In this document: one piece after another, positions 1 to 10,360 of the stretch
How the letters are laid out: every line of letters begins with the position of its first letter
How positions within the stretch are numbered: the stretch's first letter is position 1
Source of the DNA: Clostridium sp. AM58-1XD
GTDB taxonomy: Bacteria; Bacillota; Clostridia; Lachnospirales; Lachnospiraceae
Length of the DNA: 64,000 nt
Direction: 5' to 3'
Assembly: GCF_003464085.1 (NCBI RefSeq)
Contig: NZ_QSDR01000019.1
Span: 23,045 to 87,044, forward strand
The notes under the pieces: generated by a model
The model's input: the letters and a program-made list of their open reading frames with translations, nothing else
What the model was told of the DNA's origin: nothing
The model's database searches: none
Made by a program: the position numbers and the translations under genes

Positions 1-1
1 T

Positions 2-259
2 GGCTATACGTCCGCCAATATAGACAATCTCCGCATCAAAAGAACATATGGAAGCAATACTGGAAATCCGCTTATTTCGGTGCAGCTGAACATTTCCTTA
101 AAAGATACATACCACTGCATATTTTTGCCGGTTATCGGAATATCGGAACTGAAGATTCATGTGACCAACAATCAGATAGTACATTATAATGTGGATAAAA
201 TCTATAAAGAGGGAATGCCCTGTGTAGAATGGAAAGAGGGTATCGAGCTGACAGATTAA
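2..259 (+). CDS. C-terminal fragment of an unrecognised protein
   Basis: An open frame with no stop runs in from the left edge and ends at TAA 257-259, giving about 85 residues of C-terminus. I do not recognise the family. The fragment is mixed in composition, with several aromatic residues, and ends with an acidic tail (WKEGIELTD). A hairpin follows about 40 bases downstream. The coding call rests only on the open frame and on Clostridia-like codon use. The upstream part lies outside the window. Confidence 0.45.
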   Translation, partial: GYTSANIDNLRIKRTYGSNTGNPLISVQLNISLKDTYHCIFLPVIGISELKIHVTNNQIVHYNVDKIYKEGMPCVEWKEGIELTD

Positions 260-296
260 ATTAACTAAATATTTTATGGGAAATAACAGAACCGGG

Positions 297-337
297 GGTG
301 CCGCAAAATCATCAAAAACAGATGATTGAGCGGCACC
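297..337 (+). terminator. Hairpin after the first gene, probable terminator
   Basis: An 8-bp perfect inverted repeat, GGTGCCGC (297-304) and GCGGCACC (330-337), encloses a second inverted repeat ATCATC/GATGAT. This makes a long stem just after the stop at 259. The following bases are only weakly T-rich, so termination strength is uncertain. Confidence 0.5.
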
Positions 338-510
338 TTCCTGTGCTTAAAATATCCGTAATTAAGGCAGTATCCGGTATGTCCCGGAATCTCTCTTTTT
401 AGTAAGATACTCCCACGTCTGCATTTGAATACGGGTTAAACGAACGGATCCATGAGGAAAGCACACTAACCACATAACAGAAAATCTGATCTCCAGATAG
501 CAAAAACAGG

Positions 511-516
511 TATAAT
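511..516 (+). promoter_or_regulatory. Possible -10 box for the helicase gene
   Basis: A perfect TATAAT stands about 65 bases before the helicase start. No convincing -35 lies at the right distance. The rest of 338-580 shows nothing else recognisable. Confidence 0.3.
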
Positions 517-580
517 ATGGTAAAATAAGATCAGTAAATTTCTTAACGGAACAATGATTACAAATGAAAAGGACCTCACT

Positions 581-3560
581 ATGGATAGAAAACAAGATCT
601 GGTCTCATGTCTGCGTTACTCCAAAGAAAACCATGTACTGCTTGAAATCACGAGCGCCAATGGCAAGAATTTTCCAATTCAGGTGACTGAATTGAAAGAA
701 GACATGGTGCTCTATTTATTTTCCAATGGGACAGAAGGAAAAATTCGCTTATCCAATATTCAGAATTGGAGATTTATTAATCCTGAAGACCAGGAAAAAT
801 ATGAAGAACAGCAGGTTGCACAGTATTTTTCCATACAGGAGCCAGGTAAGCGGATTCAGCACTTTCAACAGTATTATCAGGAAATTTTGATGAAGCTCCA
901 GCGTAAGCAGGCGGAAGGATCAGTCGAATATGGATTTTATGATTTTCGCCTTCGTACATATGCCCAGATGTTTACGGGACTTTTATGGAAAAGGAATAAC
1001 CTGCTGCTGAGTTATCTGATGGGGGATGGAACTCGTCTGGCAAAAGGTTCTTTAAAAAAAGAGCCTCTCCTTCTCCTGCAGCAGTCCAATCTGTCACAGA
1101 AGAGCGCAGTACATGCGGCGTTGGAAAACAGGGTATCTGTTATAGAGGGACCGCCCGGAACGGGTAAAACGACAACCATTATCAGCATAATTGCCAATAT
1201 GGTTTATCGTGGACAGAAAGTGCTGATTGTGTCCAAGAACAATTCTGCCATAGATAATGTGGCGGAGGAATTGGAGGCAATTCAGCTGCCTGATTTTTAT
1301 GTCCGCATGGGTAACGAGAAGGTGATGAAGAGCGCCGGTGCAAGGCTCAAGGAAAAATTAGATCGGTATAAACAGTCCATAGATGAATTACGGGACAGAA
1401 ATAACTCGATAGATGAACTTCAGAATGAAGATAATGGAGATCATCCTGTAACGGAAGTTTATCAAAAATTAACGGTGCTGGAGGAAAAACTTAATCGGCT
1501 GACTGCCGCATCCAATGAACTGGATGAGCTTAAAAATCAGCTGAAGCATTTGGAAAAGAGAAGGGAAGCCTATGGGTTCAGCCGTCATGAAAAAAAGATA
1601 AGCAGACGTGTAACAAGATCTGAAAAGGCAAAACGAAAACTGGACTTTCTGTCCGAATTGTCTGTCAGGCTTGAGAGAGGGGAGATGCCAGGATTATTCC
1701 GTCAGCTTTTCCTGCTGATAGCATACAGAGAATCGTTGGACAATTTCCGAACGAACGGAATCTGTCAGATCCTTTTTTTAGAAGAAGCGTACCTGCGCCT
1801 CGGATTGAAGAGCTGGAACGGATGCTTGAAAATGAAAATCTGGAAACACTGAAAAGCCATATCAGAGACATTTACATCAACGAATATATTCCGCTTTCCA
1901 AAAAAATAATAGAGAATACGCTTGCGGTACAGTTTATTCCCGGCAGCTTTGAAAGTCTGTACGATGTTGTGGATCAGGCAGAGCGTTTAAACAAGACAGA
2001 AGGCATAATGAAAGAGGTAAAAGACCGGCTGCTGGACGTATTTCCGGTTGTACTTACTACGGCTGACGCCGTTCAGAGTAATTTTTATACAAACATCAAG
2101 AATGATAATCCGATTGACTGTATTGTTATCGATGAAGCTTCTCAGTGCGATATTCTGTCGGCACTGCCGCTTCTGTATCTGGCCAGACGAATTGTGGTGG
2201 TAGGGGACAGTAAGCAGCTGGAAGCGATTAAAAATCTGGAACTGGAAGAAATTGAGACTGAAGTGGAAGACGGGTGGGATTTTGTCAGAGAGAGTTTCCT
2301 GACTACAATCACAAAAACTCTTCATCCCGTTTCCAATATGCTGTTGGAGCATTACCGGTGTGATTATAATATTATTAATTACTGCAATAAATATTTTTAT
2401 GATAACCAGCTTTTGATCTATCGTACCACAACGGGCCATTCCATGGTTTTAATCGATAACGATAAGGGAAAATATGTGGAGCAGGAAGAGGGCTCTTTTT
2501 ACAACAGCCGGGAACAGGAGACGATCAGCCAAAAAATCGGGGATGATGTATCACACACTTTCATTATTACCCCTTTCCGAAAACAGGGAGAAAAACTGAG
2601 CAGAAGGTATGGAAAACAGCGATGTGGAACAATTCATACGTTTCAGGGCAGAGGTGAGTCGGAAGTATGGTTCAGCACGGTGTTGAATGATACGCAGGAG
2701 GCGAAACGCCATTTAGCAGGGAACCACAATCTGTTCAGCAGAGAGTTAATCAATGTTGCCGTATCCCGGGCAAAAGACAAATTCAGTATGGTCGCGGATG
2801 TGGAATTTTTTAAACAGTATGACGAAAACGTAGCAAACCTGATTGAGTATATAGAGACATATGGAGAACGAATTCCGGATAAAACGGTCTGCCTGTTCGA
2901 TTATCTTTACCGGCAGATGCCTCTTTATAAAGCAGTGGGAACGATCGATAATCCATTTGAAGAAGCGCTTTGGAAGTTTCTTAAGTCTTATCTGCCGAAA
3001 CTGGAACATTTTGAATGTTCCATGAAATTGCCGCTGGCTGCAGTAGTGACAGATGGAAATTATCTGGCGCAGAATCCTGATGTGAAGCGCTATATAGAAA
3101 ACCATGCACATCTGGATTACATCATTTATGATACGAGCTGAACCGGCCGGTTCTCGCCATTGAGCTGGACGGAAAATACCATAAGGAAAAAGTGCAGATG
3201 GAACGCGACCAAAAAAAGGACGAGGCGCTCCGGCATATGGGGATTCCTCTTTGGAGAATACGTTCAAAGGAGGCCTGGAGCGAAGCACAGCTGCGGGAGA
3301 CGCTGGATCAGTATCTGGAAAAGTTTATATATTTGTCAGGTGGTTGTTATTCCGATGAATTATGTATTCATCGTACAGCACCTGATATGAGAAAAGACAG
3401 GCTGTATCATGCCTGCCTTTTTAATTTCACAAAAAAAGTTCGTACTATGAAAGAAGAGCCTTTTCGGCAGGACAGTAGAGTACATTTGCTCTGGCATCAG
3501 CTGTTGGCAGAGTTGCATACCATACATTTATGCGTAAATTTTCTGGAAGTAATATGCTGA
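581..3560 (+). pseudogene. SF1 (UPF1/DNA2-type) helicase with C-terminal PD-(D/E)xK-like nuclease domain, frameshifted twice
   Basis: Three consecutive frames encode one protein. The N-terminal part (to about 1680) has a Walker A GPPGTGKTTTI and motif Ia-like VSKNNSAIDN. The middle part (about 1675-3141) carries Walker B IDEASQ, GDSKQL, the THRF-like IHTFQGRGESEV and the VAVSRAK motif of superfamily 1 helicases. The last part (about 3132 onward) reads AIELDGKYHKE, then RDQKKDEAL and GIPLWRIRS, the pattern of DUF2726/Vsr-like nuclease domains. The frame passes 2 to 1 to 3, each time repaired by one extra base, near 1680 (in a G4 run) and near 3130. ATG 581 follows AAAAGGA at good spacing; ATG 554 is an alternative. 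Helicase-nuclease fusions of this kind often act in DNA repair or phage defence. No partner system is visible here. The exact C-terminal end is uncertain. Confidence 0.7.
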
Positions 3561-3591
3561 AAAAGCATGCAACACTATTTGATATAGGCAT

Positions 3592-3620
3592 TTGATATTT
3601 TAACGATGCGGTATTAATAT
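3592..3620 (+). promoter_or_regulatory. Candidate sigma-A promoter for the 3.8-11 kb operon
   Basis: TTGATA (3592-3597), a 17-bp spacer and TAATAT (3615-3620) lie in the gap before the adenylating enzyme. The -10 match is partial. The rest of the 3561-3796 gap shows no credible gene. Confidence 0.35.
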
Positions 3621-3796
3621 GGTGATAAAGACAGGAATTGTCGTTTGTGGAGTTTCTACAGATCTATTGGACCGAAAAATAGAGGATTGGATGGAACCAG
3701 GGCGGTAGAGAAGAGAAGGAGGAAACTGGCATTGTACGATTGCGAAAACCAGCTGTTCATGGAGTGAAAATGAAGAAATCGAAAGGGGAATGTGTT

Positions 3797-5176
3797 ATGA
3801 ATTATATAAAGTTGTTATGTGATTTATATCAGATGAAAAGGAATGTGGGAAAAACCCGGGAGGAGATCAGAAAACTTCAATCTAAAAAGCTGAAGGAACT
3901 GCTTCTTTATGCATATGATCATTCGGAGTATTATCGCAAAACATTCGAGAAAGCGGGTATTACGAGAAAACTGATCCCTATTATGCCGCTTTCTGCATTT
4001 CCCATACTGGACAAACAGCTGCTGCTAGAACATTTTGACGAACTGGTTACTGCATCCGATCTAAAACAAGAGGATTTGCGCAGATACGACAAAGAAGTGA
4101 TCCCTTCCCATTTACATTCGGCAGAAGGCGGGAAGAGCAGGGAACAAAAGACATTTAAGGGGAAATATCATGTCGTTCATTCTTCGGGCAGTACTGGTAC
4201 ACCAGGGTATTTTGTATACGGCGAGAGCGCGTGGGAACAAATGCTGCTGGGAATTATCCGGGCCGCCCTGTGGGATATGACTATGCCTGAGATATGTAAA
4301 CTCTTATGGAAAGGACCGCGGATTGTATACATCGCTGCAACTGACGGCCGCTATGGAGGTGCTATGGCTGTAGGAGATGGAATTAAAGGCGTCCATGCAA
4401 GTCAGCTATTTCTGGATGTAAAAACTCCTCTTACGGAATGGATCCGTCAGATACAGGATTTTAAGCCGAATATGGTAATCGGATATCCGTCTGCCATTAA
4501 AATTCTGGGAGAACTTGTGGAAAATAAAGAGGTGGAGCTGCAGGCATTCCGGGTCATTTCCTGCGGGGAACCTCTTGGCGCAGGCTTAAGAAAGTATCTG
4601 GAAGAAACATTTAAAGCAGACGTGGTGAATATTTACGGGGCCAGCGAATCCCTAGCTCTGGGAGTGGAGACCAGCCATGCCGACGGAATGGTTTTGTTTG
4701 ATGATTTAAACATAATAGAAGTGGAGAACGGAAGTATGTATCTGACCTCCCTTTACAACTTTGTACAGCCGTTAATCCGTTACTGCATATCTGATCAGCT
4801 GAAATTAAGAGAACCGGATGAAAAGAATCCATATCCTTTTACCATGGCTGGCAATATCACGGGGCGGAATGAGGATTTGATGTGGTTTGAAAATGAAGGC
4901 GGCAGCAGGGACTTTCTTCACCCTCTTGTAATCGAGGGATTCTGCCTTAACGGGCTGCTGGATTACCAGTTCCGCCAGTTGAGTAAAACCTCGTTTGAGA
5001 TGCTTGCAGAGGTGTCGGACGGGAGACGAATTCATGAAATACGTTCTGAAATGATAAAGCAGATGGGGCAGATACTGAAAGAGAAACATCTGGAATATGT
5101 AGATTTCTCCATCCGTTTTGTAGATGAGATTCGTCCGGACAGGATGACGGGAAAAAAACGGCTGATTGTAGCGTAG
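3797..5176 (+). CDS. PaaK-like AMP-forming acyl-adenylating enzyme (phenylacetate-CoA ligase / CapK-F390 synthetase family)
   Basis: About 459 residues. The AMP-binding P-loop SSGSTGTPG sits near residues 129-137, followed by a second conserved motif IYGASE and the C-terminal hinge and lysine region (RPDRMTGKKRL). This is the compact PaaK/CapK/F390-synthetase architecture. It activates a carboxylate as an acyl-AMP; the substrate cannot be read from the sequence. I chose ATG 3797 because AAAGGGG precedes it at suitable spacing; ATG 3770 is an upstream alternative. The ABC transporter ATPase starts 30 bases downstream, and the following genes are also tightly spaced on the same strand, so this is probably the first gene of an operon. 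Members of the family are often annotated as capsule biosynthesis proteins, but no glycosyltransferases are nearby. Confidence 0.75.
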   Translation: MNYIKLLCDLYQMKRNVGKTREEIRKLQSKKLKELLLYAYDHSEYYRKTFEKAGITRKLIPIMPLSAFPILDKQLLLEHFDELVTASDLKQEDLRRYDKEVIPSHLHSAEGGKSREQKTFKGKYHVVHSSGSTGTPGYFVYGESAWEQMLLGIIRAALWDMTMPEICKLLWKGPRIVYIAATDGRYGGAMAVGDGIKGVHASQLFLDVKTPLTEWIRQIQDFKPNMVIGYPSAIKILGELVENKEVELQAFRVISCGEPLGAGLRKYLEETFKADVVNIYGASESLALGVETSHADGMVLFDDLNIIEVENGSMYLTSLYNFVQPLIRYCISDQLKLREPDEKNPYPFTMAGNITGRNEDLMWFENEGGSRDFLHPLVIEGFCLNGLLDYQFRQLSKTSFEMLAEVSDGRRIHEIRSEMIKQMGQILKEKHLEYVDFSIRFVDEIRPDRMTGKKRLIVA

Positions 5177-5206
5177 GAGGCAGTACACAAAAATGGAGGA
5201 AATACA

Positions 5207-6040
5207 TTGAAAGAAGTAATATTATCTGCCAAAGAGATCACCAAAATATTTGGAAAGAGAAATGAGACGGCGCCAGTCTTGGATCACGTGACTTGCGATA
5301 TCTATAAAGATGATTTTACCATTATCATGGGACCGTCAGGCGCTGGAAAGTCAACGCTTCTGTATACGCTCAGCGGAATGGATGAGGTGTCCGGCGGTAA
5401 AGTGGTCTATAAAGGAAAAGTAATCAGTCGTTTGAACGAAAAACAGATGGCGGATATCCGTTCTCATGAATTTGGATTCGTGTTTCAGCAGACGCACCTT
5501 GTAAGCAATCTGACGCTTTTGGAAAACGTAGCAGTTGCAGGAATGGTCGGAAAACCACATTTGCATGTGTCCGGCAAGAAGTCTGGAAATCCCCCCTCGC
5601 ATATGTTCGGCGGGAAGTTTGGCAGTTCACGCCTGGATGATGGAATATGGCGGAGGGCGGAAACCTTATTGGAACAGATGAACGTCGGATTCGCCGGAAA
5701 AAGGCTGCCTGCGGAAGTTTCCGGCGGAGAGGCACAGAGAGCGGCGATTGCGCGGGCGATAATTCATGAACCGGAGCTCATTTTTGCAGATGAACCGACC
5801 GGAGCTCTTAACAGGCAGAACACTTTGGAAGTGCTGAATCTGCTTACAAATTTAAATAAAGAAGGGCAGAGCATCCTGATGGTGACTCATGATATAAGGG
5901 CGGCAATCCGAGGAACGAGGCTCCTCTATCTGGAGGATGGAAAAATTCTGGATGAGCTGGAACTGCCGGTCTTTCATTCTTCAGACGAAAGAACAAGAGA
6001 AGCCACGGTAAATGAGTGGCTGGCTTCGTTCCAATGGTAG
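5207..6040 (+). CDS. ABC transporter ATP-binding protein (MacB/LolD-type)
   Basis: About 277 residues with all nucleotide-binding motifs: Walker A GPSGAGKST (42-50), Q-loop around 94-95, signature VSGGEAQR (171-178), Walker B LIFADEPTGA (191-200) and the H-loop VTHD (226-229). The start is TTG 5207, with GGAGG about 8 bases upstream; no better ATG exists. An insertion of roughly 25-30 residues, rich in Gly, Ser, His and Lys (about 117-146), lies between the Q-loop region and the signature and is not usual for this family. The FtsX-type permease follows directly, so the two form one transporter, probably a mechanotransmission or lipoprotein/peptide export type. Confidence 0.9.
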   Translation: MKEVILSAKEITKIFGKRNETAPVLDHVTCDIYKDDFTIIMGPSGAGKSTLLYTLSGMDEVSGGKVVYKGKVISRLNEKQMADIRSHEFGFVFQQTHLVSNLTLLENVAVAGMVGKPHLHVSGKKSGNPPSHMFGGKFGSSRLDDGIWRRAETLLEQMNVGFAGKRLPAEVSGGEAQRAAIARAIIHEPELIFADEPTGALNRQNTLEVLNLLTNLNKEGQSILMVTHDIRAAIRGTRLLYLEDGKILDELELPVFHSSDERTREATVNEWLASFQW

Positions 6041-6051
6041 GAGGATTCTCT

Positions 6052-8529
6052 ATGGAGTATAAGATTTTACTGAAAGCTGATTTAAAACGGCATAAGGGAA
6101 GCCTGACAGGGATTTTCTTCCTGATTTTGCTCGTTTCGTCATCTTTAGGAACCGTGCTTTCGATTTGGACGAATTCAGAGAACTATATTCGGGAGGAAAT
6201 TCATCGGGCTGGATTCGGAACGCTGACTGCGTGGGTATCAGGCGTACATGATATGGAAGAATTAACCGGCAGTATAACAGATTTGGAGGAAGTCGACCGC
6301 GTAGAAACGCAGGATGTAATCTATTCAGATTATACGGTAAACGGTCAGAAATCGGACAGCGAGGGACAATTAATTTTATTTGACGGAAATGAAAACAGAT
6401 ATCGTTTTTTTAAAGATGACCGTTTTTCCTATATAGAAGAGAAAGCACCTCTCACATACAATCGTCAAGAGTCTCAGTGGAAAGAAGGGGAAATCGTCCT
6501 TACAGCTGATTCAGGGGAGGCAGAAAACTCTTCTGCTATAACAGACGTTTGGCGGAAGGCGGTACCGGAAATTTTACCGGGAGAGGTTTATGTTTCGCCG
6601 GCCATGGTATCTATGTTCGGAATCCAGGAAGGGGATGAAATCCATTTTGCAGTCGCGCGATCCGGAATTTCCGCTTCATTTACCGTAAAGGGATTTTACG
6701 AAGATCCATTCATGGGCAGTTCCATGATCGGTATGAAAGGATTTCTTATTGGTAAATCGGATTATGAGAAAATTGAAGAAAATATACGGAAAGCCGGGAT
6801 TGACGGACTGGCAAGGAGCGGAGCAATGCTGCATATTTTCCGGGAAGAAGGAAGCACGGTCACTGTTTCAGAATTAAATGTTCTGATGAATGAACAGACA
6901 AAGCTGCCGGAATATACGGAATTTGTTCACAGTGAAGGAGCCATTGCCGGATTCATGCTCATCCTTCAGAATGCATTTAGTGGTCTGTTAACTGTCTTCG
7001 CATCAGTGCTTCTGTTCGTAGTCATAGTAGCTCTGGGGCACGGCATCAGCAGTTCTATCGAAGCGGACTATGTGAATATGGGAATCTTAAAGACCATTGG
7101 CTTTACAGGGAAAAAGCTGCGCCGGATTCAGATGATACAATATCTGGCTGTGATTCTTTCCGGGATGGCCGGCGGGCTGACCACCGCTGTGTTTCTCAGC
7201 AAAATCGTAAGCAGGGCGGCACTGACAATAACCGGTGTCAGGATACCAACTGGTCTTCCTCTTGTCTGGTGTTTTCTGGTATTTACCTTGATTTTATTGA
7301 TACTTACCTGTTTTATCGCATTGAAAACAGGGAGAATCAACGCAGTCTCTCCTATGAAGGCAATCAGGGGAGAGACAGAAAATTCAACAGGAAAAGGAAT
7401 AGAAAAAGGCTCCGTGCCGATTTTCAGCAGGCATTTAACGGCCAGTCTGGCTGTGCGTCAGCTGGTATCTGGAAAGCGTAAGTACGCAGGTGCCTGTACG
7501 ATAGCCGTTCTTCTTGTATTCTTCGCCACTGTGGTCGGGCGCATGAATTCCTGGCTTGGATCGGAGGGCCAGGGGATGATGAGCGCGTTTAATCCGGCTG
7601 ATCATGACATCGGTATTCAGGTATCTGGCCGCCATACAGCGGAGGAAGCGGAAAGTCTGGTCCGTTCTTATACAGAAATTACGGACCGTTATCTGCTTGC
7701 CATGCCGGGAGTATCAGTAAACGGGATCGATTATACGGCAAATGTTATTTCTGATCCGGGCAGGTTCCATATTGTAGACGGAAGAACCTGCCTGAACGAG
7801 GATGAAATCGTACTTACAGAATTTGTAGCCTCTGATTTGGGAGTATTTGTCGGAGACGACGTTACGGTGCAGGCGGACAGCGGTAGCCAGGAATATACGG
7901 TATCAGGGATTTATACTTGTGCCAACGACATGGGTGACAATGTGGGGATGAGCCGGGAAGGCTATCTGAAAATCGGACGGGATCGTCCGAATATCTGGTG
8001 CAGCCACTATTTCCTTGCAGACGCTTCTAAAAAAGAAATCGCTGCAAAAGCGCTGGAGGCCGCCTATGGAGGGGATGTCCACGTCCATGAAAATACATGG
8101 CCGGGACTTGATGGTATGATAACCGCCATGCAGGCGCTGCTGGTGTTTCTGTACGCGATGGTAATAATATTTATTATGGTGGTCACGGCTATGACCGGCA
8201 GTAAAATACTTTCGGATGAGCGAAAGGATATTGGAATTTATAAGTCGATTGGTTTCACCAGCGGACAGCTCAGAGGGGCCTTTGCCCTGCGGTTTGGCAT
8301 GGCTGCCGTAACAGGTTCCGTGACTGGAACAGTTCTGGCGGCGTTACTGACGGATCCGCTTGTATCTTCAGTGATGAAAATGGCAGGAATCAGCAGCTTT
8401 TCTTCTGGCTTTACGCCAGGAAATACGCTGTTTCCAGCGGCGGCAGTCATCCTGCTCTTCACAGGATTTGCCTATGTCATATCCTGGAGAGTGAAACACA
8501 CAGATTTGACAGTACTGATTACCGAATAA
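6052..8529 (+). CDS. FtsX-type ABC transporter permease with two FtsX domains
   Basis: About 825 residues. There is an N-terminal membrane segment (about 17-40), a large extracytoplasmic MacB-PCD-like region, three membrane helices in the middle (the first FtsX domain), a further extracytoplasmic region, and three C-terminal helices ending in the second FtsX domain (motif DIGIYKSIGF). The first FtsX block has the matching motif NMGILKTIGF. ATG 6052 follows TAGGAGG; the longer frame upstream only overlaps the ATPase gene. This is a full-length single-chain permease that would pair as a homodimer with the adjacent ATPase. The substrate is unknown. The lipoprotein and amide hydrolase genes just downstream may be its functional partners. 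Confidence 0.88.
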   Translation: MEYKILLKADLKRHKGSLTGIFFLILLVSSSLGTVLSIWTNSENYIREEIHRAGFGTLTAWVSGVHDMEELTGSITDLEEVDRVETQDVIYSDYTVNGQKSDSEGQLILFDGNENRYRFFKDDRFSYIEEKAPLTYNRQESQWKEGEIVLTADSGEAENSSAITDVWRKAVPEILPGEVYVSPAMVSMFGIQEGDEIHFAVARSGISASFTVKGFYEDPFMGSSMIGMKGFLIGKSDYEKIEENIRKAGIDGLARSGAMLHIFREEGSTVTVSELNVLMNEQTKLPEYTEFVHSEGAIAGFMLILQNAFSGLLTVFASVLLFVVIVALGHGISSSIEADYVNMGILKTIGFTGKKLRRIQMIQYLAVILSGMAGGLTTAVFLSKIVSRAALTITGVRIPTGLPLVWCFLVFTLILLILTCFIALKTGRINAVSPMKAIRGETENSTGKGIEKGSVPIFSRHLTASLAVRQLVSGKRKYAGACTIAVLLVFFATVVGRMNSWLGSEGQGMMSAFNPADHDIGIQVSGRHTAEEAESLVRSYTEITDRYLLAMPGVSVNGIDYTANVISDPGRFHIVDGRTCLNEDEIVLTEFVASDLGVFVGDDVTVQADSGSQEYTVSGIYTCANDMGDNVGMSREGYLKIGRDRPNIWCSHYFLADASKKEIAAKALEAAYGGDVHVHENTWPGLDGMITAMQALLVFLYAMVIIFIMVVTAMTGSKILSDERKDIGIYKSIGFTSGQLRGAFALRFGMAAVTGSVTGTVLAALLTDPLVSSVMKMAGISSFSSGFTPGNTLFPAAAVILLFTGFAYVISWRVKHTDLTVLITE

Positions 8530-8577
8530 CAGATAAATTTATTTGTGCCCTAAAGGCAGTACAGGAAAGGAATAATT

Positions 8578-9174
8578 ATGAAAAAAGACAGATTAAACAG
8601 AACTTCATATGTACTGGCGGCGGCAGTTCTGCTTGCCGCTGTAATGACCGGTTGCGGCCGTAACGATGAGATTCAAAAGGAAAACGGTGGTCTGACAGGA
8701 GATATGGGCGTGGGCAGCAACCAGAACGGCCGTACGGCTGGTCAGTCTGGAATTCAGACAGTGGGAACGGAGCTGGAAGTCCGGTTTGGAGATGACGGAG
8801 AACCGTTTATACTCCACTTGGAGGATAATGGAACCGCTGAAGCGGTCGCCAGACATGTGGGGACTTCTGACTGGAGACTGCCGATTTATCACTATGATGA
8901 TTATGAGAACTGGGAAGTGATGCAGTATTATGATATTCCAGACAGATATGAAATCCCATCCAATGCGGAAACTGTGACTTCAGAGAAAGCGGGAGAAGTA
9001 TATTACTCCGAACCGAACCGAATTGTCTTGTTCTATCAGGACGGATCGGTTACAGGAGAATTGACGAAGATTGGCAGTATTGCGGATACGGATGAATTCC
9101 GAAAGGCAGTTGAAGATAATCCAGTACTGGAAGGCTGGGGAAATAAGATTGTCTTAATCAGCAGTCGTAATTAA
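8578..9174 (+). CDS. Lipoprotein with cyclophilin-like domain
   Basis: 198 residues. The N-terminus is a lipoprotein signal (hydrophobic segment, then VMTGC with the lipidated Cys at 26). A low-complexity Gly/Asn/Gln linker follows, and then a domain of about 120 residues whose pattern (beta strand, LEDNGTAEAVA, later VLFYQDGS and TKIGSI) resembles the cyclophilin-like beta-barrel family found as stand-alone domains in gut bacteria. It lies 48 bases after the permease and 18 bases before the amide hydrolase, on the same strand. A second member with a clearer family pattern sits at 12.8 kb. The enzymatic role, if any, is unknown; prolyl isomerase activity should not be assumed. Confidence 0.6.
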   Translation: MKKDRLNRTSYVLAAAVLLAAVMTGCGRNDEIQKENGGLTGDMGVGSNQNGRTAGQSGIQTVGTELEVRFGDDGEPFILHLEDNGTAEAVARHVGTSDWRLPIYHYDDYENWEVMQYYDIPDRYEIPSNAETVTSEKAGEVYYSEPNRIVLFYQDGSVTGELTKIGSIADTDEFRKAVEDNPVLEGWGNKIVLISSRN

Positions 9175-9192
9175 AGGAGACAGAATACCTAT

Positions 9193-10272
9193 ATGCACCA
9201 AAATAGAAAGAAAATAAAGAATAGAACAAGAGTCCTTCTGACGATATTCATAATCATATCTGCAGTTGCCATCTATATTTACTACCGTATCAGAACAGGG
9301 GTGATTTCAGCGGTAAGGATACAGGAACTGGAGGATGGATTTTATTACATGGAGTTCAGCGGAGATTATGGATTTGAACGTTTTCTGGATCAGGGAGGTG
9401 GGGAATCGGACCAGGATGTGGCAAAATTCGTTGCCCAGGATTTATTCAAAGGCCTGATTTCTCCTGAATTTTTAAATAACAGTTTCGGCTGCAGTACGTT
9501 GACAGCACGAGGCACAGAAGGCGGAATGATGTATGGGAGGAACTTTGACTGGATGGAGTGTACGTCTATGGTGGTGAAATCAAAACCGACACATGGATAT
9601 GCATCCGTATCCACAGTAAACCTGGATTTCCTGGACTTTGGAGTGAATTATGATCCGGATCAAATGGTATCCAAGCTTGTGTCGGCAGCGGCTCTTTATG
9701 CCCCAATGGATGGAATCAATGAGAAGGGACTTTGTGCGGCGGTATTGATGATAGAAGACTCTTCTGTCACAGAGCAGGATACGGGAAAGCCTGGAATTAC
9801 AACTACGACTGCTATTCGTCTTCTCTTGGATCAGGCGGCCGATGTAAAAGAGGCAGTCCGGCTGCTCGAACAGTACGATATGCATTCGTCAGCCGGTATG
9901 ATGCTTCATTTTGCTTTGGCGGATTCTTCCGGACAATCGGTAGCCATAGAATATGTCAATAACGAAATGGTGGTGATTGAAACACCTGTTGTGACTAATT
10001 TTTACCTGGCGCAGGGAGAGAAGTACGGAATCGGAACGGAACAGTCCCATACACGATATGAAATGCTGACGGAGCGGTTAAAGACAAAATCTTCCATGAA
10101 TATGGAAGACATGAAAGACGCTATGAAGAGTGTCAGTAAAAATAATTTCGGAGAATTTGCTTCAACGGAGTGGACAGTGGTATACAGTCAGGACAGCGGA
10201 GAAATCAGATATTATCACAGGGAGAATTATGACAGATACTATACATTTTCCATTCGGCCAAACACGGAATAA
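9193..10272 (+). CDS. Membrane-anchored linear amide C-N hydrolase (choloylglycine hydrolase / acyl-coenzyme A:6-APA acyltransferase-like Ntn family)
   Basis: 359 residues with one N-terminal membrane segment (about 13-31) and an extracytoplasmic Ntn-hydrolase domain. The candidate nucleophile is Cys100 in FGCSTLTARG. The family motif GRNFDW follows, with later conserved GINEKGL and an EYVNNE segment. In this family the Cys normally becomes N-terminal by autocleavage. Here it lies about 70 residues after the membrane anchor, so processing would release the enzyme from the anchor unless it stays uncleaved. The substrate could be an N-acyl amide, a bile-salt-like conjugate or a beta-lactam-like compound. 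The operon context (an acyl-activating enzyme at its start) suggests an acyl-amide product or inhibitor, but that is inference. Confidence 0.7.
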   Translation: MHQNRKKIKNRTRVLLTIFIIISAVAIYIYYRIRTGVISAVRIQELEDGFYYMEFSGDYGFERFLDQGGGESDQDVAKFVAQDLFKGLISPEFLNNSFGCSTLTARGTEGGMMYGRNFDWMECTSMVVKSKPTHGYASVSTVNLDFLDFGVNYDPDQMVSKLVSAAALYAPMDGINEKGLCAAVLMIEDSSVTEQDTGKPGITTTTAIRLLLDQAADVKEAVRLLEQYDMHSSAGMMLHFALADSSGQSVAIEYVNNEMVVIETPVVTNFYLAQGEKYGIGTEQSHTRYEMLTERLKTKSSMNMEDMKDAMKSVSKNNFGEFASTEWTVVYSQDSGEIRYYHRENYDRYYTFSIRPNTE

Positions 10273-10360
10273 TGGGGCAGAAGACTTTGTGCAGCAGCCG
10301 TTTCAGATGAGTCGGACAGGCATTTATTTGCTGTTCTTACGAGGGGAAAGGACGAAGGGG

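Noticed and set aside
1987..3288. Long minus-strand open frames under the helicase gene
   Set aside because: They are shadows: they have no ribosome site and no family motif, and the plus strand carries clear helicase motifs.
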